Shown piece by piece: positions 61,901 to 64,000 of a DNA stretch of 64,000 nt. The number at the start of each line of letters is the position of its first letter. The stretch's first letter is position 1. Location: positions 310,001 to 374,000 of the forward strand of contig CAVZHI010000001.1 in assembly GCA_963775015.1 (NCBI GenBank), in the 5' to 3' direction. The DNA comes from JAEMQF01 sp963775015 (lineage in GTDB: Bacteria; Pseudomonadota; Gammaproteobacteria; Burkholderiales; Burkholderiaceae_C). The notes under the pieces are model-generated. The model was given only the letters and a program-made list of their open reading frames with translations, was not told the origin of the DNA and made no database searches. A program made the position numbers and the translations under genes.

Positions 61901-63960
61901 CTACGCCAACGCCGCGACCTCGACTTTCGCCTCAAACGTCGCCTGCCCGGCCGAGAAAGCAAACGCGTCGACCGCGTGATCGGGCAAGACCTGCGCCGCG
62001 CTCGTCAAGTCGTTCAGCCCGGGCCAGCCGTCGCGCAGCCACACCGTGCCCGCGGGGATCTTCGGCGTGACGTGGGCGCGGGCCTGCAATTCGCCGCGCT
62101 GGTTGAAGACGCGGATCGGCGCGCCGTCAAGCAAGCCGCGCTGCTGCGCGTCGGCCGGCGCGATCCACAGGGCGGGCTCGGTTTCGCGCCGCGCCAGCGT
62201 CGGCAGTTCGCTGCCCGTTGTTGTAGAAGCCGTGAAAGTGGCTGAGGGTGCGGCCTTGCGTCAAGCGTCAACGGGTGCAGCGCGCCCACCTCGTTCAACA
62301 GCGCAGCCGACGGCGCGTCGAAGCTCGGCAGTGCCGGCAGGCCGAACGCCTGCGCCTTGGCTGAAACGAACTCGAGCTTGCGCGAAAACGTGTCGAATTC
62401 GTGGGTCGGGTAGGCCACGTGCGAGACGTTCATCGCAGCGAAGCCGCCTGCGGCGCGCAGCGACGCGACGCTGGCGCGCCCGGTGCACGGGTGGTCGAGC
62501 ACGGCGTTGACCATCGCCTCTTCGTCGGCCCAAGGGTGAAAGTCGACCAGACCGAGTTGTTGCGCGAGTTCGGTCAGCACGCGGTAGAGTGAGCGCGTCT
62601 CGCCCGGCGGCGCGAGCGCGGGCTGCATCAGGTAGAGGTGGGTGTGCGTCGCCTTGCAGCCGAGTTCTTCGAGCCACGCCGTGCCGGGCAGGACGACGTC
62701 GGCAAACTGCGCTGCGGTGTCGTTCAGGAACAGGTCCTGGCTGACGATGAGGCCGGTGCGCGCCAGGCCTTCGGCCGCGGCGCGTGCGTCGGGGAACGAC
62801 GACAGCATGTTCGAGCCCATCTGGAACAGCGTGCGCACGCGGCCTTCGCGCAACGCCGCGAGCACGTCCGACATCTGGTTCGGCCACGCGCTGCCCGGCG
62901 CGCGGCGTTCCGGTGCGGCGATGCTGCCCAGGCCCCGGCCATGCGCGGCGCTGCCGTGGCGTGGGCCGAAGCCACTGCCGGGAACGCCGAGGTTGCCGGT
63001 GAGTCCCGGCAGGCAGGCAATCGCCCGGCTCGCCTGCCAGCCGTTCGCGCCCTTGTGCATCGAGCTGCCGCCCAGAACGATCATCGCCGGCTGGGTAGCC
63101 GCATAGCGCCGCGCCAACCCGACGATGCGCTCGGCGGCGATTCCCGTCACGCCTTCGGCCCAGGCGGGCGAGTACGCCTTCACGTGCTCGGCGAGCGCGT
63201 CGAATCCCAGCGTGTGCGAAGCGACAAACGCAGCGTCGTGCAGCTGTTCAGCGCAGATCACATGCGCGAGCGCGAGCGCAAGCGCCGTGTCGGTTCCGGG
63301 GCGAATCAGGAACACCTCGTCCGACTTGGCCGCCGCTTCGGTGTGGCGCACGTCGATCGTCACGATGTGCGCACCGCGCGCCTTGGCCGCGAGCAGATGG
63401 CGCGCCGTGTTCGGCTGGCTCGCGAGGTTCGCCGCCCAGAGGACGATGAGCTGCGAGTGCTCGCCCATGTCCTCTTTCGTGTTCGTTTCCAGAACGCCGG
63501 TCAGCGCGAGGCCGAACGCCCCCAGGCCCCAGCAGATCATGGTCGGGTTCCAGAACTGGCTGCCGTGGATGTTCGCGAAGCGCGCCATCAGCTGCGGGCC
63601 GATGCGCGTGCCGTAACTCGTCGTGAAGATGCCGTGGCCGGGCCAGAACGCGGTCGCGTGCGGCGGCGCGCTCGTGATCGATCCGACGATGCGCGAATAC
63701 GCTTCGTCCCAGGTCGCGCGGCGCAGCGGGTCGCTGCGACGGTCGCGCAGCAGCGGGTGCAGCAGCCGCGCCGGATTGCCGATGATTTCGCGCGACGCCT
63801 GGCCGCGAACGCAGAGGAATCCCCGGCTGTCGGGGTTGTCCGGATCGCCCTTCACGCCGAGCAACTGCCCGTCGCGCACCTGCGCGAGCATGCCGCACAG
63901 CGTGGGGTGGCAGTTCATCGGGCACATCGTGCGGATGGTCTGGGTGGCGGAGTCGCTCAT
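61901..63960 (-). pseudogene. Molybdopterin oxidoreductase with N-terminal 4Fe-4S, two frameshifts near the C-terminus
   Basis: ATG at 63960. N-terminal CPMNCHPTLCGML and CVRGQ supply the 4Fe-4S Cys set, and the bis-MGD domains follow (MICWGLGAFGLAL, VLWAANLASQPNTARHLL, LGGSSMHKGANG). The main frame is intact to LHPLTL; an extra base at about 62262-62264 and another at 62213-62217 shift to LSHFHGFYNNG and then LLDGAPIRVFNQRGEL to a stop at 61901. About 685 residues if repaired. No partner iron-sulfur subunit is next to it, so its electron acceptor and substrate are unknown. Confidence 0.8.
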
Positions 63961-64000
63961 CGGTGGGGTCTCGCGTGTCGGGTTCGCCTGGCGCTTGGTG

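Noticed and set aside
1..64000. CRISPR arrays, tRNA and rRNA genes, IS elements
   Set aside because: I saw no regularly spaced repeats, no cloverleaf-like sequence with a CCA end, no rRNA-like stretch and no transposase frame.

Overview
This is a 64 kb piece of a high-GC chromosome that most resembles Betaproteobacteria, order Burkholderiales. The evidence is the codon use, several Bug/TctC-type binding proteins with two tripartite tricarboxylate transporters (TTT), an oxalate/formate operon, split pntAA-pntAB-pntB genes and a nudJ/mnmA neighbourhood. This placement is inferred from gene content, not from a marker-gene tree. I saw no rRNA, tRNA, transposase, prophage or CRISPR array.

Layout. 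(1) 1-12.3 kb: the start of a fadD-like acyl-CoA ligase, then a plus-strand sugar-acid catabolic cluster. It holds a Zn dehydrogenase of the L-idonate type, a DctPQM TRAP importer, an SDR dehydrogenase, an FAH-family hydrolase, a UxaA-family dehydratase, a mannonate dehydratase and a NIPSNAP protein. A lower-GC two-gene module (unknown protein + PIN nuclease) flanked by a 12-bp direct repeat interrupts it. (2) 12.3-13.8 kb: a LysR regulator divergent from a small unknown gene. (3) 13.8-24.4 kb: one long minus-strand operon for oxalate: oxalyl-CoA decarboxylase, formyl-CoA transferase, an NDP-forming acyl-CoA synthetase, a two-subunit NAD formate dehydrogenase and a hydratase. A divergent Crp/Fnr-type regulator sits at its head. 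(4) 25.2-32.8 kb: two divergent TTT systems and a NicX-like enzyme. (5) 32.9-36.6 kb: a VapBC-type toxin-antitoxin pair and the proton-translocating transhydrogenase. (6) 36.7-42.7 kb: a CodA-like deaminase with a BMP-type nucleoside/base ABC importer. (7) 42.9-46.4 kb: nudJ and mnmA, separated by an inserted binding protein and SDR. (8) 46.4-51.5 kb: a CAP-domain lipoprotein, a three-gene operon with an NlpC/P60-like enzyme, and an orphan aceE. (9) 51.6-64 kb: a stretch rich in broken frames. It holds a YiiX-like hydrolase, a DUF885 remnant, a serine hydrolase, a methyltransferase, CHRD and CxxCH outer-surface proteins, a Rieske dioxygenase, MltB, a LivF fragment and a molybdopterin oxidoreductase.

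The strongest new signal is regulatory. A 24-base element (20 identities) built on an FNR-like palindrome TTGAC-N4-GTCAA lies in the same orientation upstream of oxc and upstream of tctCBA. At oxc it sits about 42 bp before the predicted transcription start. The regulator between the two units carries the ETLSR recognition helix expected to read TTGA. I infer that the TTT system imports oxalate or a precursor and belongs to the oxalate regulon. Other leads are a cytosine-deaminase homologue whose Asp-314 equivalent is Cys (possible 5-methylcytosine deaminase), a possible hydrolytic non-phosphorylating hexonate route, an uncharacterised PIN-partner module, and a strong bias to one-base insertions among the frameshifts, which may be sequence errors.
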